Source: Aquimarina sp. Aq107 (GTDB taxonomy: Bacteria; Bacteroidota; Bacteroidia; Flavobacteriales; Flavobacteriaceae). From it: a stretch of 64,000 nucleotides of DNA. The position numbers were made by a program, and so were the translations under genes. A model generated the notes under the pieces. That model ran no database searches and had not been told where the DNA came from. It was given only the letters and a program-made list of their open reading frames with translations. Of this stretch, positions 52,137 through 61,582 are shown piece by piece. The DNA lies in contig NZ_OX030782.1 of assembly GCF_943733665.1 (NCBI RefSeq), positions 5,318,501 through 5,382,500 of the forward strand, written 5' to 3'. Position 1 is the stretch's first letter, and each line of letters begins with the position of its first letter.

Positions 52137-52828
52137 TACGCAAAGCTATATTTAAAAATCCAACTTAAAATCTTAACGCCTGCAAAGATAGCACCTTTTA
52201 TGGTTCCTGAAACTTTTGAGACACCTATTCTCTTTTTGTATCGAACCGGAACTTCTATATAGGAAAAACTCCTTTTTATTGCTTTTAACTGCATTTCTAC
52301 AGTCCAGCCATATGTTTTATCCTGCATATTCAGTTCTAAAAGCTTATCATATTTAATTGCTCTAAAAGGTCCAAGATCTGTAAATTTTGCACCAAAAAAC
52401 AATTTCATTAAGCTTGTTGCAAGCCAATTACCGAAAATCTGAGGGATTGTCATTGATCCCGACTCTCGTAATTTTTTATCTCTAGCACCTATTACCATAT
52501 CAATATCTTGATCTATTATAGGTGCGACTATTTTTGTCAATTCTTCAGGGTAATCGCTAAAATCACCATCCAGAAAAACTATTATTTCTGGAACAGCTTG
52601 TTGTGAGGCAACATAATCAAGTCCTTTTAAACAAGCATATCCGTATCCCATTCTTTCTTCTTTTAGTACAGTAGCTCCAGCCTGTCTTGCTACCTCTTCG
52701 GTATTATCCGTAGAGCTATTACTTACCACAATTATTTCAGAAACTAAATCAGGAATTTCATTAATTACGTGGCCTATAGAGTCTTGCTCATTAAAGGCAG
52801 GTATGATTACTTTGATTATGGGATTCAT
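52136..52828 (-). CDS. GT2 family glycosyltransferase, dolichyl-phosphate mannose synthase-like
   Basis: A 230-residue soluble or membrane-associated GT2: VIIPAFNEQDSIGHVI, VVSNSSTDNTEEVA and FLDGDFSDYPEE (the DXD) are clear, and the C-terminal VPVRYKKRIGVSKVSGTIKG is typical of polyprenyl-phosphate sugar synthases. No C-terminal membrane helices beyond a short hydrophobic tail. It could charge a lipid carrier for the GT-C enzyme. It overlaps the next gene by one base. Confidence 0.88.
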   Translation of the reverse strand: MNPIIKVIIPAFNEQDSIGHVINEIPDLVSEIIVVSNSSTDNTEEVARQAGATVLKEERMGYGYACLKGLDYVASQQAVPEIIVFLDGDFSDYPEELTKIVAPIIDQDIDMVIGARDKKLRESGSMTIPQIFGNWLATSLMKLFFGAKFTDLGPFRAIKYDKLLELNMQDKTYGWTVEMQLKAIKRSFSYIEVPVRYKKRIGVSKVSGTIKGAIFAGVKILSWIFKYSFA

Positions 52829-53335
52829 TTATAGCGAAGCGTTGGGGTTGTCTTTTTTGAAGCTAAAAACATCTGTCCATTCTCCGGTTTTCTGATCGTC
52901 AACGTATTTTTCTGCTTTAAAAAGCTTATCATTTTTATATAAAAGGCAATACCCGTTTTTTTGATTATTTTTATATTGGTACTTTCTAGTAACACGATTT
53001 TTCTTATTACTTGCGGCAATATCGTAAATAATCCACCATTTTTCTGCTTTATCGTTTATAAAATGTCCTTCTTTGATTAGTTTATTACTTGATGAGTAGA
53101 AATACCAATACCCTTGTTTTTTATTATTCCAAAAATGTCCCTGCTCAGAAATAGTACCGTTAGGGTAATAAGAATACCAATAATCTATTTTTTGGCCATC
53201 CATTTTCCAACCTTCGGATTTTATAGATCCATCATTGTAGTATTCTTTATGATATTCTTTTTCTACAGAAGTTTGAAAGGAAAAGCATACAAAGGAAATA
53301 ACAATATAAAGTACGTATTTCATCATTTTAATCAT
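52829..53335 (-). CDS. MORN-repeat / YwqK-like secreted protein
   Basis: A 168-residue protein with a signal peptide (to about residue 20) and four MORN-type repeats of the pattern NG-I-E-G-x-W/Y: YYNDGSIKSEGWKMDG, YYPNGTISEQGHFWNN, KLIKEGHFINDKAEKWW, LLYKNDKLFKAEKYVDD. Databases often name this fold YwqK-family antitoxin, but no toxin is next to it, so that name says little. It is the first gene of the glycosyltransferase operon, adjacent to the GT2 gene without gap. Confidence 0.82.
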   Translation of the reverse strand: MIKMMKYVLYIVISFVCFSFQTSVEKEYHKEYYNDGSIKSEGWKMDGQKIDYWYSYYPNGTISEQGHFWNNKKQGYWYFYSSSNKLIKEGHFINDKAEKWWIIYDIAASNKKNRVTRKYQYKNNQKNGYCLLYKNDKLFKAEKYVDDQKTGEWTDVFSFKKDNPNASL

Positions 53336-53478
53336 TGGTTACGAGCTTAGACGAAAACTATTAGAGATACCTACAAATTATTTTAAAAATCTAAATCAAA
53401 GCGGTTTTAAATGTACGTATAAAACTTACTTTTTTTGAATTGTTTATATAAAAATATGTATTTTATCGATGATTTTGG

Positions 53479-53486
53479 TATATTTG
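53479..53486 (+). promoter_or_regulatory. Candidate -7 box of histidine kinase 1
   Basis: TATATTTG matches TAnnTTTG; it is 67 bases before the ATG at 53554. No -33 element is clear. Confidence 0.45.
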
Positions 53487-53553
53487 TCGATAATTAGAAA
53501 AGATTACATTATTTTATTTCTCTTTTTTATTTTAAAAAAATATAATCAAATTT

Positions 53554-54825
53554 ATGAAGTTGAAGCTATTAACATTTGATAGTACCTGGAAATATGATAG
53601 AGTATTAGCACCTTTTTTCTGTGTGATACTTCCAGCTACGGCACTTCATGGTTATATAGAATATTTAAATACTGGATTTAGTCTGTATTTCTACAGGGAT
53701 ATTGCTAATATTATCATTCTTACTTTAGGACTAGTAATCCTCAAGCTTGATTTAATAACTAAAAAGGGATTAATCGTGATATCTTTATACACTATTAGAT
53801 TTGCTATTGATTACACTTTTATTGTTGGTTATTTTGATTCCAGTTTTGCGTTTGAATATAATTTTATACACGTTCAAATGATTTTTGCTACGGTTATATT
53901 TGCTGCAGGTACGTTGATTCATGCGAGGCATCTTTTTATATTAAATACGATGAATATTTTGTTTGTCATCTGTTGTGCATTAACAATTGGTAATGAACAT
54001 TCGGTTATGAGATTTATCTTTTGCGGAGTTTTGGTTTCTGGAGGTGGGTTTATAGCCTATGCAGGTAAAAAGTTTGTACAATCACTTTTTAGAAAAATTA
54101 AGTCTGCAAGAGTATTGATTGAGAAACAAAATACTGAGTTAAAAAAGATGAATGCCACAAAAGACCAGTTGTTTAGAATTATTGGTCATGATTTGAGAAC
54201 CCCCTTTCATCAAATGAATTTGCTAATCGAGCTTATTTCAGAAAGTAAGGATGAGAATGAAAAGTTAGAATACCTTACTCTTATAAAAGAATCAGCTACT
54301 CAAGGAAACGAACTTTTGGAAGATTTGTTAAGCTGGGATGAGAAAGATGTGGATCATAGTGATATAAACTTAGAAGAGTTTTCAATTGCAAAAATTGTAA
54401 ATAAGACTTTCGAGTTTTATAAGTTTAATAGCGATGTTAAAGAAATCACGTTGATTAATGAGGTGCCAGAAAATATAAAATTGAGAATCAGTAATTCTAT
54501 GATGGAAACTGTTTTTAGAAACCTAATTGGAAATGCTATTAAGTTTTCTCATCCAAAATCGAAAATTATAGTTAATTGTAGTATTAATAATAACCATATT
54601 AACATATCGGTGGTAGATAAAGGCGTAGGTATAAGTTCAGAACAATTGAAAGTTCTATTTTCTGATCAGGTTAAATCAACATCCGGAACCGCTGACGAAA
54701 AAGGAACTGGCTACGGATTAGGAATTGTAAAAAAACTTGTAGAACAACAAATGGGCTCACTTTCAATTGATAGTGAATTGAAAAAAGGAACAAAAGTAGT
54801 ACTCACTTTTCCTTTAGTTGCTTAA
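53554..54825 (+). CDS. Membrane sensor histidine kinase 1
   Basis: A 423-residue protein. Six or so hydrophobic helices (about 20-175) form an integral membrane sensor without large periplasmic domain. A coiled coil leads into the HisKA domain with H212 in FRIIGHDLRTP, then the ATPase domain with N box RNLIGNAIKFSH, G1 DKGVGIS and G2 GTGYGLGIVKKL. It is a complete kinase, but no response regulator is nearby. It is a close paralogue of the next gene. Confidence 0.92.
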   Translation: MKLKLLTFDSTWKYDRVLAPFFCVILPATALHGYIEYLNTGFSLYFYRDIANIIILTLGLVILKLDLITKKGLIVISLYTIRFAIDYTFIVGYFDSSFAFEYNFIHVQMIFATVIFAAGTLIHARHLFILNTMNILFVICCALTIGNEHSVMRFIFCGVLVSGGGFIAYAGKKFVQSLFRKIKSARVLIEKQNTELKKMNATKDQLFRIIGHDLRTPFHQMNLLIELISESKDENEKLEYLTLIKESATQGNELLEDLLSWDEKDVDHSDINLEEFSIAKIVNKTFEFYKFNSDVKEITLINEVPENIKLRISNSMMETVFRNLIGNAIKFSHPKSKIIVNCSINNNHINISVVDKGVGISSEQLKVLFSDQVKSTSGTADEKGTGYGLGIVKKLVEQQMGSLSIDSELKKGTKVVLTFPLVA

Positions 54826-55111
54826 TACTTATAAAATAGTAATCTATTCTATTACTTCTTTTCTTACACATTAAAACGAATTTGCAATATTCTGTTATAA
54901 GAGTAAGATATTCTAATTAAACATTCTTCATTCTTGTTGGTATTTATAAGCTGATGTAAAAGATGAATGTTTATTAATTTTTTCTTACTTAAAATAAAAT
55001 ACACATCTAATTTGCGCATTTCATCGATTATTTTATTAATTTAAACGATGTATTGAATTTTTTTATTATATTGAAATAAGTTTTAACGGGGCTAAATAAA
55101 TCGATGTTAAT

Positions 55112-56389
55112 ATGAATAGTACATCTAAAAAGTTACCCGGATTTTTTCAGTTTGATAAGGTTTTGTTTACCGTAATGTTTATTGCATTACCAGGAATAAT
55201 ACTTGATGGCTTAGTTGAGTTTAATGAAGCTGGATTAAGTGCTTATTTTAATAGAGCTGTTGTCACATTTTCTATAGTTACTCTTGGTTTAATATTGCAG
55301 AGAAGCGGTTTTATTAGAAAATCAAAACTTCTTACTTTATCCGTATATACTATCGTTTTAGGAATGATGTCCACTATATTTTTCGGTGTAGATGATCCTA
55401 ATTTTATATTTGAATCATTTTTCCTAAAAGTAGAAGTAATTGTATCTCTTTTGTTTTTTGCAGTAGGTATGTTGGTTCATTTTAGGCATATAATTTTCTT
55501 GCTAACGATTAATTTTCTTTTTATAGGATTATGTATGTTTTATTATCCTAACTTTCCTTTAGAGAAGTTTGCTTTTTATTTTGTTATTGTTAGTGGTGGT
55601 GGTCTTATGGCATATTTCTGTCAGCGTTTATTGGTACAGTTATCTAGAAAAGTTAAAGAAGCAAATAGATTAATAAGTATCAAGAATGAAGAATTAAAAG
55701 AAATGAATCAATCCAAAGATGATTTGTTTAGGATTATAGGTCACGATCTTAGGACTCCATTTTATCAACTTAGATCATTAATTGACATGGTAGATGAAGT
55801 AGAGAATGATGAAGAAAGAGATGAGATACGAAATATGATAAGACAAGCTGCTGATAAAGGGAATAATTTGTTGGAAGATTTGTTAGAGTGGGGAAACATT
55901 TACAAAAAACAATCACAAGTTTTACTGGAGACAAAAGAGATTTCTGTTATCGTGGATAAAGTTTTTGCGTTTTCTGATTTAAAAACAAAAAATAAAGAGA
56001 TTAGTCTAATAAATAAGTTGCCTAGAGATCTAAAAGTAACTATAAATCCAGCAATGATGGAAACTGTAATGAGAAATTTGATAGCAAATGCCATTAAGTT
56101 TTCCCACCGAGGTTCTGACATTATTGTAAAATCAGAAAAAATAGGTGGACAGGTAAGAATAGCTATAGAGGATAATGGAATCGGAATGTGCAATGATAGC
56201 CTTTATAATCTTTTTGAAAAAGAGAAAAACAATTCTACTACTGGTACAGAAAATGAAAGAGGTACAGGATTTGGTTTAAGTATAGCTAAAAAACTAGTAG
56301 AAAAACAGAATGGAGTCTTAGAAATAGAAAGCGAATACAATAAAGGAACAACGATTAATTTATATTTCCCAAATACAATGAGTGCCTAA
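55112..56389 (+). CDS. Membrane sensor histidine kinase 2 (paralogue)
   Basis: A 425-residue kinase with the same layout as the gene before it: membrane region (about 15-175), H211 in FRIIGHDLRTP, N box RNLIANAIKFSH, G1 DNGIGM, and G2 GTGFGLSIAKKL. The two differ mainly in the membrane sensor part and the loop after the ATP lid, as expected after duplication and change of ligand. 286 bases separate them. No adjacent response regulator. A terminator follows. Confidence 0.92.
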   Translation: MNSTSKKLPGFFQFDKVLFTVMFIALPGIILDGLVEFNEAGLSAYFNRAVVTFSIVTLGLILQRSGFIRKSKLLTLSVYTIVLGMMSTIFFGVDDPNFIFESFFLKVEVIVSLLFFAVGMLVHFRHIIFLLTINFLFIGLCMFYYPNFPLEKFAFYFVIVSGGGLMAYFCQRLLVQLSRKVKEANRLISIKNEELKEMNQSKDDLFRIIGHDLRTPFYQLRSLIDMVDEVENDEERDEIRNMIRQAADKGNNLLEDLLEWGNIYKKQSQVLLETKEISVIVDKVFAFSDLKTKNKEISLINKLPRDLKVTINPAMMETVMRNLIANAIKFSHRGSDIIVKSEKIGGQVRIAIEDNGIGMCNDSLYNLFEKEKNNSTTGTENERGTGFGLSIAKKLVEKQNGVLEIESEYNKGTTINLYFPNTMSA

Positions 56390-56413
56390 TTTACGAACTA
56401 AACTTTTGTAAAT

Positions 56414-56444
56414 AAAAAAACAGCCTATTTTAGGCTGTTTTTTT
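56414..56444. terminator. Bidirectional terminator after histidine kinase 2
   Basis: Seven A, CAGCCTA, loop TTT, TAGGCTG, seven T: a perfect 14-bp stem between convergent genes, usable in both directions. Confidence 0.92.
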
Positions 56445-56465
56445 GTGCTATTATTATTTTTGAAT

Positions 56466-58103
56466 TTACTTATTATTCACATAATCCATAAGATCTACAT
56501 CATTTCCTAACAGAATCTCGTTAGAATTGATTCTTCCATCTAAGTTATCGTTCTCTAATTTTAATACACCTCTTGGACATACCGCAGAACAAATACCACA
56601 TCCTACACAACTTGATCGTACAATATTCTCTCCTTTTTGAGCATATGATCTTACGTCGATTCCCATTTCACAATAGGTGGAGCAATTACCACAAGAAATA
56701 CATTGACCTCCATTAGTAGTAATTCTAAATTTAGAAAATAATCTTTGTTGAATTCCTAATATCCCTGCCATTGGGCAACCCATACGACACCAAACTCTAT
56801 TTCCAAGAATTGGATAAAATCCAGTACCAATAACACCAGAGAAAATAGATCCAATACCAAAACCATAAAAAGCTCTAAGCGCACTATCTCCAGTATAGCT
56901 GTTATTGTTTAGGCCAAATGAGAAGTATTTAGCCTGAATTTGTATTTGACTCAAGTCGATAAAACTGATTAAAATAAGAAATGCAATAGTAAAGATGAAG
57001 AAGCCAGTTGCCCCAGCAACAGCACTTTTGTTAAGTTGCTTTCTCTTATAATACAAAATACCTGCAAAAAGTAACGTTAAAAATACTCCTACACTTATTA
57101 AAAATACATTTTTTGTAAACCAGTATTTAGTAGCGTCATATCCTAAAAAGGTTGAAATTGTTGCAACAGTCATAATAACTGAAAACACTAATACCGTATG
57201 GATCATCCACCTTTCTATTTTCCATGCTTTTACACTCTTATCAGATAATTGACGGAAAGAATCTCCTGCAGTTTCTGCAAGTCCTCCACAACCACAAACC
57301 CAAGAACAGTACCATCTTTTTCCATATTTGTATGTTAACCAAGGAGAAATTACAAACACCATTAATACAGCTAAGATTAAGAAGAATAAACCAATATTTT
57401 GTGCATTAATAAATTGATCTACTCTCCATTGTTCAAACGCATAGTAATTAAGCGGCCACATATTTTTTAGATCATTATAAGGTAAAGAGAACGTATCCGA
57501 ATTTAAACGTGCCATTAATTCAGGAATCACAAAAGCAAATGCGGTTTGAAAAAATATAACACTCACCGTACGCAGTTGTTCATAACGATTATGTTTATAT
57601 TTCATTATAAACTTTATTCCAAACCCTATGATAGCTATAGTATACAATGTTCCATACACGAACCATTGACTGGCTTGCTCATTTTTAAACGCATAACTCA
57701 AAGGGTCAAATAAAGCAATTAAGCCGGTATTAGCACCATCTACTCCTTGTCCTAAACCTAATAAATCAGCAAAAAAGTACAAGACAACATAAAACCCTGT
57801 AAGTACTATTCCGGCGATCCAAGCAAGGACTCCTCTTGATGATATGGAATTAAACCAAACTGCATCATTTTTTATACCTTCTAATTTTTTGTCATATGTA
57901 CCTTTAGAGAAGATAACAATACCTATAGTTATAGCTGATAATGATAAGGTAAGCCAAGTAGCTTTATTAGGTAAATTGAGATTAAAGGTAGCTAGTAATA
58001 ATATAAGTAGTCCAGTCATTCCAACTAGAACACCAATCTTTTGTTTCGTATTTAGGCTCTTAGGAGGTTGTCCTGTTAATGCCATGTTTCTTTCTACTGC
58101 CAT
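56466..58103 (-). CDS. Membrane 4Fe-4S protein, NosR/NapH-like
   Basis: A 545-residue integral membrane protein with about nine helices (for example 28-45, 88-115, 150-170) and cysteine clusters. The C-terminal ferredoxin part holds CISCGNCSTYCEMGI and CVGCGICSAVCPRG, two [4Fe-4S] sites. Two further motifs, CSWVCGCGG and CRMGCPMAG, lie in membrane loops, as in NapH/NosR-type electron carriers. It probably passes electrons between the quinone pool and periplasmic or cytosolic acceptors. It forms a pair with the FAD oxidoreductase, three bases upstream. Confidence 0.88.
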   Translation of the reverse strand: MAVERNMALTGQPPKSLNTKQKIGVLVGMTGLLILLLATFNLNLPNKATWLTLSLSAITIGIVIFSKGTYDKKLEGIKNDAVWFNSISSRGVLAWIAGIVLTGFYVVLYFFADLLGLGQGVDGANTGLIALFDPLSYAFKNEQASQWFVYGTLYTIAIIGFGIKFIMKYKHNRYEQLRTVSVIFFQTAFAFVIPELMARLNSDTFSLPYNDLKNMWPLNYYAFEQWRVDQFINAQNIGLFFLILAVLMVFVISPWLTYKYGKRWYCSWVCGCGGLAETAGDSFRQLSDKSVKAWKIERWMIHTVLVFSVIMTVATISTFLGYDATKYWFTKNVFLISVGVFLTLLFAGILYYKRKQLNKSAVAGATGFFIFTIAFLILISFIDLSQIQIQAKYFSFGLNNNSYTGDSALRAFYGFGIGSIFSGVIGTGFYPILGNRVWCRMGCPMAGILGIQQRLFSKFRITTNGGQCISCGNCSTYCEMGIDVRSYAQKGENIVRSSCVGCGICSAVCPRGVLKLENDNLDGRINSNEILLGNDVDLMDYVNNK

Positions 58104-58106
58104 TGT

Positions 58107-59408
58107 TTATGCGTTTATTGTTTGTTGCTTTTGGAAAGCATTTAAAATATCTTTTTCGAAATGTTTGAAGAATTCAGGATTAAAATTGGCTTCTAATAAA
58201 TTGGAGATGACATAGTCTACATCTCTTTTTTCGGTTAACCATTTGTCAAATACCTCGTGACGCATTCGAATCCCAAAAGTGTTTATCCCTAGAAACTCTC
58301 TAGTTTCTTTATGATAAGAAACGGTAACACATTTTGTATCATCTTGATGTATCCAATGGAATTGTTCTTCATATTCTTGAGGTCTACCAAATACCCATCC
58401 ATATGTTTGATATTCGATGTCCAAGAATTTGGCACTGTTAAACCAGTGACCAGGCTTATACTCTAGTTTATTTCCACAGATCGTTTGTGCAACAGTTTCG
58501 CCCATCATTCTTCCGGTATACCATACTGCTTCTATTGGTCTTCTGTTTCCAATAGCTTCATGTTGTTCTGCACAATCACCAATAGCATATATGTTAGAAA
58601 TATTTGTTTCTAAGAAACGATTTACTTTAACACCTCTTCCTAATTCAATTCCAGAATCTTTTAAGAAATCTACATTGGGAGATACACCAGCGGTAAGCCC
58701 AACAACATTGCAAGCTATTTCTTCTCCTGTTTCTTGAATGATTATTGACTTCACTTTTCCATCTTTATCAGAAATGATTTCTTTTAGGTTGGAACCTAAA
58801 CGCAGGTCAATGTGATGATTCTTTATATGTCGGTTAATCATTCCACTTTCTCCAGCAGGAAGAACGCCATTCCAGAAACTATCTTCTCTTACTAAAAAAG
58901 TAACAGGGATTCCTCTGGAGTTAAGCATTTCTGCTAATTCTATTCCGATTAAACCACCACCAACAATAACAGCTCTTTTACAAACTTTATTATTAGGAGC
59001 ATGTTTTTCTAAATTTTCAAGGTCCTGTTTATGGTACATTCCCATAACACCATCTAGATCTTGACCTGGCCATCCAAATTTATTTGGTTTAGAACCTGTA
59101 GCAATTATTAGTTTATCATACTGCAGACTTTCTCCATCTTCAAAAATCAATTGACTTTTTTGGTGATCTACTTTTGATACAAATCCTTTCTTTAATTCAA
59201 TACGATTTTTTTCCCAAAACCAATTTTCATAAGGTTGTGTATGTTCGAATTTCATGTGTCCCATGTATATATACATCAACGCAGTACGAGAAAAGAAATA
59301 ATCTGTTTCGGCAGATACGAGAGTAATCTTTTTATCAGACATTTTCCGGATATGCCTTGCAGCAGTAACACCAGAAATTCCGTTGCCGATAATTACAATA
59401 TGTTCCAT
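58107..59408 (-). CDS. NAD(P)/FAD-dependent oxidoreductase
   Basis: A 433-residue flavoprotein with the FAD motif VIIGNGISGVTAARHI, the NAD(P) motif AVIVGGGLIGIELAEML, and the third motif NIYAIGDCAEQ, typical of the NirB/rubredoxin-reductase-like family. It lies 3 bases before the membrane 4Fe-4S protein, so the two likely form an electron transfer module. The redox partner is not identified. Confidence 0.9.
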   Translation of the reverse strand: MEHIVIIGNGISGVTAARHIRKMSDKKITLVSAETDYFFSRTALMYIYMGHMKFEHTQPYENWFWEKNRIELKKGFVSKVDHQKSQLIFEDGESLQYDKLIIATGSKPNKFGWPGQDLDGVMGMYHKQDLENLEKHAPNNKVCKRAVIVGGGLIGIELAEMLNSRGIPVTFLVREDSFWNGVLPAGESGMINRHIKNHHIDLRLGSNLKEIISDKDGKVKSIIIQETGEEIACNVVGLTAGVSPNVDFLKDSGIELGRGVKVNRFLETNISNIYAIGDCAEQHEAIGNRRPIEAVWYTGRMMGETVAQTICGNKLEYKPGHWFNSAKFLDIEYQTYGWVFGRPQEYEEQFHWIHQDDTKCVTVSYHKETREFLGINTFGIRMRHEVFDKWLTEKRDVDYVISNLLEANFNPEFFKHFEKDILNAFQKQQTINA

Positions 59409-59717
59409 AGAGGTATGTGTTAGTTGATTTTCAATTTTAGTTCTTAAAATGAAGCTTCTGTGCGTAAGTCGTTTATAAATATAAGAACTTAACCAGTATT
59501 AATAATTTAGAATTAATCTAAAAAGCTAGGTTTTTGTAAGTTTTAGTAAAGAATTCGAACAAGGGTTTTCTTTATAAATGAATAAAAAAATCTTTCAAAC
59601 AAATTGAAAATAATTTGTAAGTAGCATATAGACGCTCCGACTCAATGCCCGTTACCAAGGTAAACTTAACTTGTATTCAACCAACTTCATAATAAGAAGT
59701 TTTTAAAACTTAAAACA
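59409..59717. other. Divergent intergenic region upstream of the DUF547 gene
   Basis: No gene is seen in these 309 bases. No convincing TAnnTTTG is found on either strand; TAATTTG at 59631-59637 is one base short of it. Confidence 0.45.
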
Positions 59718-60428
59718 ATGAAAAAAATAATTTTTATACTGACTTTGCTAATGGTTACTGTTAGCTTTTCGCAAAGTACAACAGAATTTTTCACTAAATC
59801 TGATGCGTTTTTCAAAAAACACGTAGCAAATGGAAAAGTGAATTATAAGGCAATAAAAAATGATCCAAAGGAATTGGATGAATTATTGAATATAGCTGCT
59901 AATTTAAGTGTTTCTAAGAGTGATGCTAAAACTTTTCAAGCATTTTATATTAATGGATATAATCTATCAGTAATAAAAGGAGTGATAAACAATTACCCTA
60001 CAAAATCACCGCTTGATATTAAAGGTTTTTTTGATAAGAAAACATATACTTTAGCAGGTAAATCGACAACATTAAATGATTTGGAAAACAAGATTCTTAG
60101 AAAGAATTTTCCATCAGAAGCTCGTTTTCATTTCGCTTTGGTTTGTGCAGGTTTAGGTTGTCCTCCAATAATTTCTGAGGCTTACACTCCTTCGCTTCTA
60201 GAAAAACAATTACAGCGTCAAACTACGATAGCATTAAACAATCCTAATTTTATTAAAGTAAAAGGAAAGAAAGTACAACTTTCTCAAATTTTCGAATGGT
60301 ATAAAGGGGACTTTACTCAAAATGGTTCAGAAATAGATTATGTAAACCAGTTTAGAAAAGAAAAAATTCCTGCGAATGCAAGAATATCATACTACCCATA
60401 TAATTGGAGTTTAAACGTAGCAAAATAA
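59718..60428 (+). CDS. DUF547 domain-containing secreted protein
   Basis: A 236-residue protein with a signal peptide (cut near VSFSQ). The DUF547 pattern is clear: FQAFYINGYNLSVIKGVI, then ENKILRKNFPSEARFHFALVCAGLGCPPIISEAY with conserved His and Cys (possibly a papain-like catalytic pair), and the WYKGDF motif. The family is uncharacterised; a periplasmic hydrolase role is plausible. It is 71 bases before the beta-barrel gene. Confidence 0.9.
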   Translation: MKKIIFILTLLMVTVSFSQSTTEFFTKSDAFFKKHVANGKVNYKAIKNDPKELDELLNIAANLSVSKSDAKTFQAFYINGYNLSVIKGVINNYPTKSPLDIKGFFDKKTYTLAGKSTTLNDLENKILRKNFPSEARFHFALVCAGLGCPPIISEAYTPSLLEKQLQRQTTIALNNPNFIKVKGKKVQLSQIFEWYKGDFTQNGSEIDYVNQFRKEKIPANARISYYPYNWSLNVAK

Positions 60429-60499
60429 TAATAAACCTATAAATAAGGATAACAAGTAATCCAATAAATACTTAATCTAATAATAAACATATTTAAATC

Positions 60500-61420
60500 A
60501 TGAGATTAACTAAGAATATAATAACCGCATTTTTTTTATTACTAACCGTAAGCTTTGGATTTGCGCAAGATGATGATGCAGAGGATAATGGTTCTGTAAT
60601 ACAAAACCTTACTCCTTCAAAATTGATTGGAAAAGGACAAGTAGATGTTAAATGGTTTAATAATCTTTATACACAAACTCGTATTGCAAATGCTGACGGA
60701 GATGTATCTTCTGCAGATAGAGAGAATTTCTTTACTTCGACATTAGATGTTTTCTATGGAATTTCAGAAAATAGAAGAATAACCGTAGGTGCGATTATTG
60801 AATTTAGATCTAATACAATAGGAGACCGTGGTGCTTTTGATGTCTTCAGTTTTGATGGAGAAAGTGGATCAGCAAGAAGTGGTATTACCAGTATTGCTCC
60901 AAGTGTAAAATTTGTCCCTTTTAAAAGTCTGAGTAATTTTTCTGTACAAAGTAGCTTGGTGATTCCGACAATAAAAAGTGAGTTTGATGATGGTGTTTTC
61001 TTTGATCAAGATGGGTTTGTTTTTCAAAACAGATTCTTTTATGACCTTGCTTTAGGTAATAGTAATAAGTGGCAGCTTTTCTTTGATCTAAATACTGAAT
61101 ATAATTTTGGTAAGGAGCTTGAGTTTAATAGCGATGGCAGATCAGAAGGTAGTTTTGCCAATGACAGCTTTCGTCTTACTCCTGGAGTGTTTTTAAGTTA
61201 TTTTCCGAGCTCTAAGTTTACAGCACAAGTATTTGTACAACATTTTCAACTTATTGATTTAAATAATGATTTTGAGCAAGATCTAACTGCAGTAGGAGCA
61301 GGAGCAAAATATCAGCTTACAAAATCGCTTAATATTGAAGCATTATGGAGTTATTTTGCAAGAGGAAATGATTCTGGTCTTGGAGAATCATACAATATAG
61401 GTTTAAGATACGTATTATAG
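60500..61420 (+). CDS. Outer-membrane beta-barrel protein of unknown function
   Basis: A 306-residue protein with signal peptide (cut at GFAQD) and alternating amphipathic strands ending in YNIGLRYVL, the C-terminal aromatic/hydrophobic signal for outer-membrane insertion. Strands with RFFYDLALGN, KFTAQVFVQHFQ and KSLNIEALWSYF are typical. It may be a porin or transporter; no family could be named. Its C-terminal end is echoed in a relic just downstream. Confidence 0.75.
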   Translation: MRLTKNIITAFFLLLTVSFGFAQDDDAEDNGSVIQNLTPSKLIGKGQVDVKWFNNLYTQTRIANADGDVSSADRENFFTSTLDVFYGISENRRITVGAIIEFRSNTIGDRGAFDVFSFDGESGSARSGITSIAPSVKFVPFKSLSNFSVQSSLVIPTIKSEFDDGVFFDQDGFVFQNRFFYDLALGNSNKWQLFFDLNTEYNFGKELEFNSDGRSEGSFANDSFRLTPGVFLSYFPSSKFTAQVFVQHFQLIDLNNDFEQDLTAVGAGAKYQLTKSLNIEALWSYFARGNDSGLGESYNIGLRYVL

Positions 61421-61467
61421 AAAACAAACATTCTCTGGTTTGAGGTTAACTTTGTATAACATTATAA

Positions 61468-61536
61468 CAAACCAGAGGAAATAATTTTCAAGGTTTAGAA
61501 CAAACATTTAGCTTAGGTTTAAGAGCAATATTTTAA
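61468..61536 (+). pseudogene. C-terminal relic of a paralogous beta-barrel gene
   Basis: An open stretch of 22 codons ending in TAA reads QTRGNNFQGLEQTFSLGLR then AIF. It matches the end of the intact gene: FARGNDSGLGESYNIGLRYVL. No start codon and no body are present, so only the 3' end of the second copy is left. The match is visible at DNA level around AGAGGAAAT and AGGTTTAAGA. Confidence 0.7.
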
Positions 61537-61582
61537 GCACTATAAAATATAAATTGTATTTTCAGCGGTATAAAAAATAATC

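Noticed and set aside
52829..53335. YwqK antitoxin label for the MORN-repeat protein
   Set aside because: No toxin gene is adjacent and it is the first gene of a glycosyltransferase operon; the label says little.
61433..61477. 10-bp inverted repeat CTCTGGTTTG / CAAACCAGAG
   Set aside because: A 25-base loop and no T-tract; partly inside the relic; most likely not a terminator or operator.
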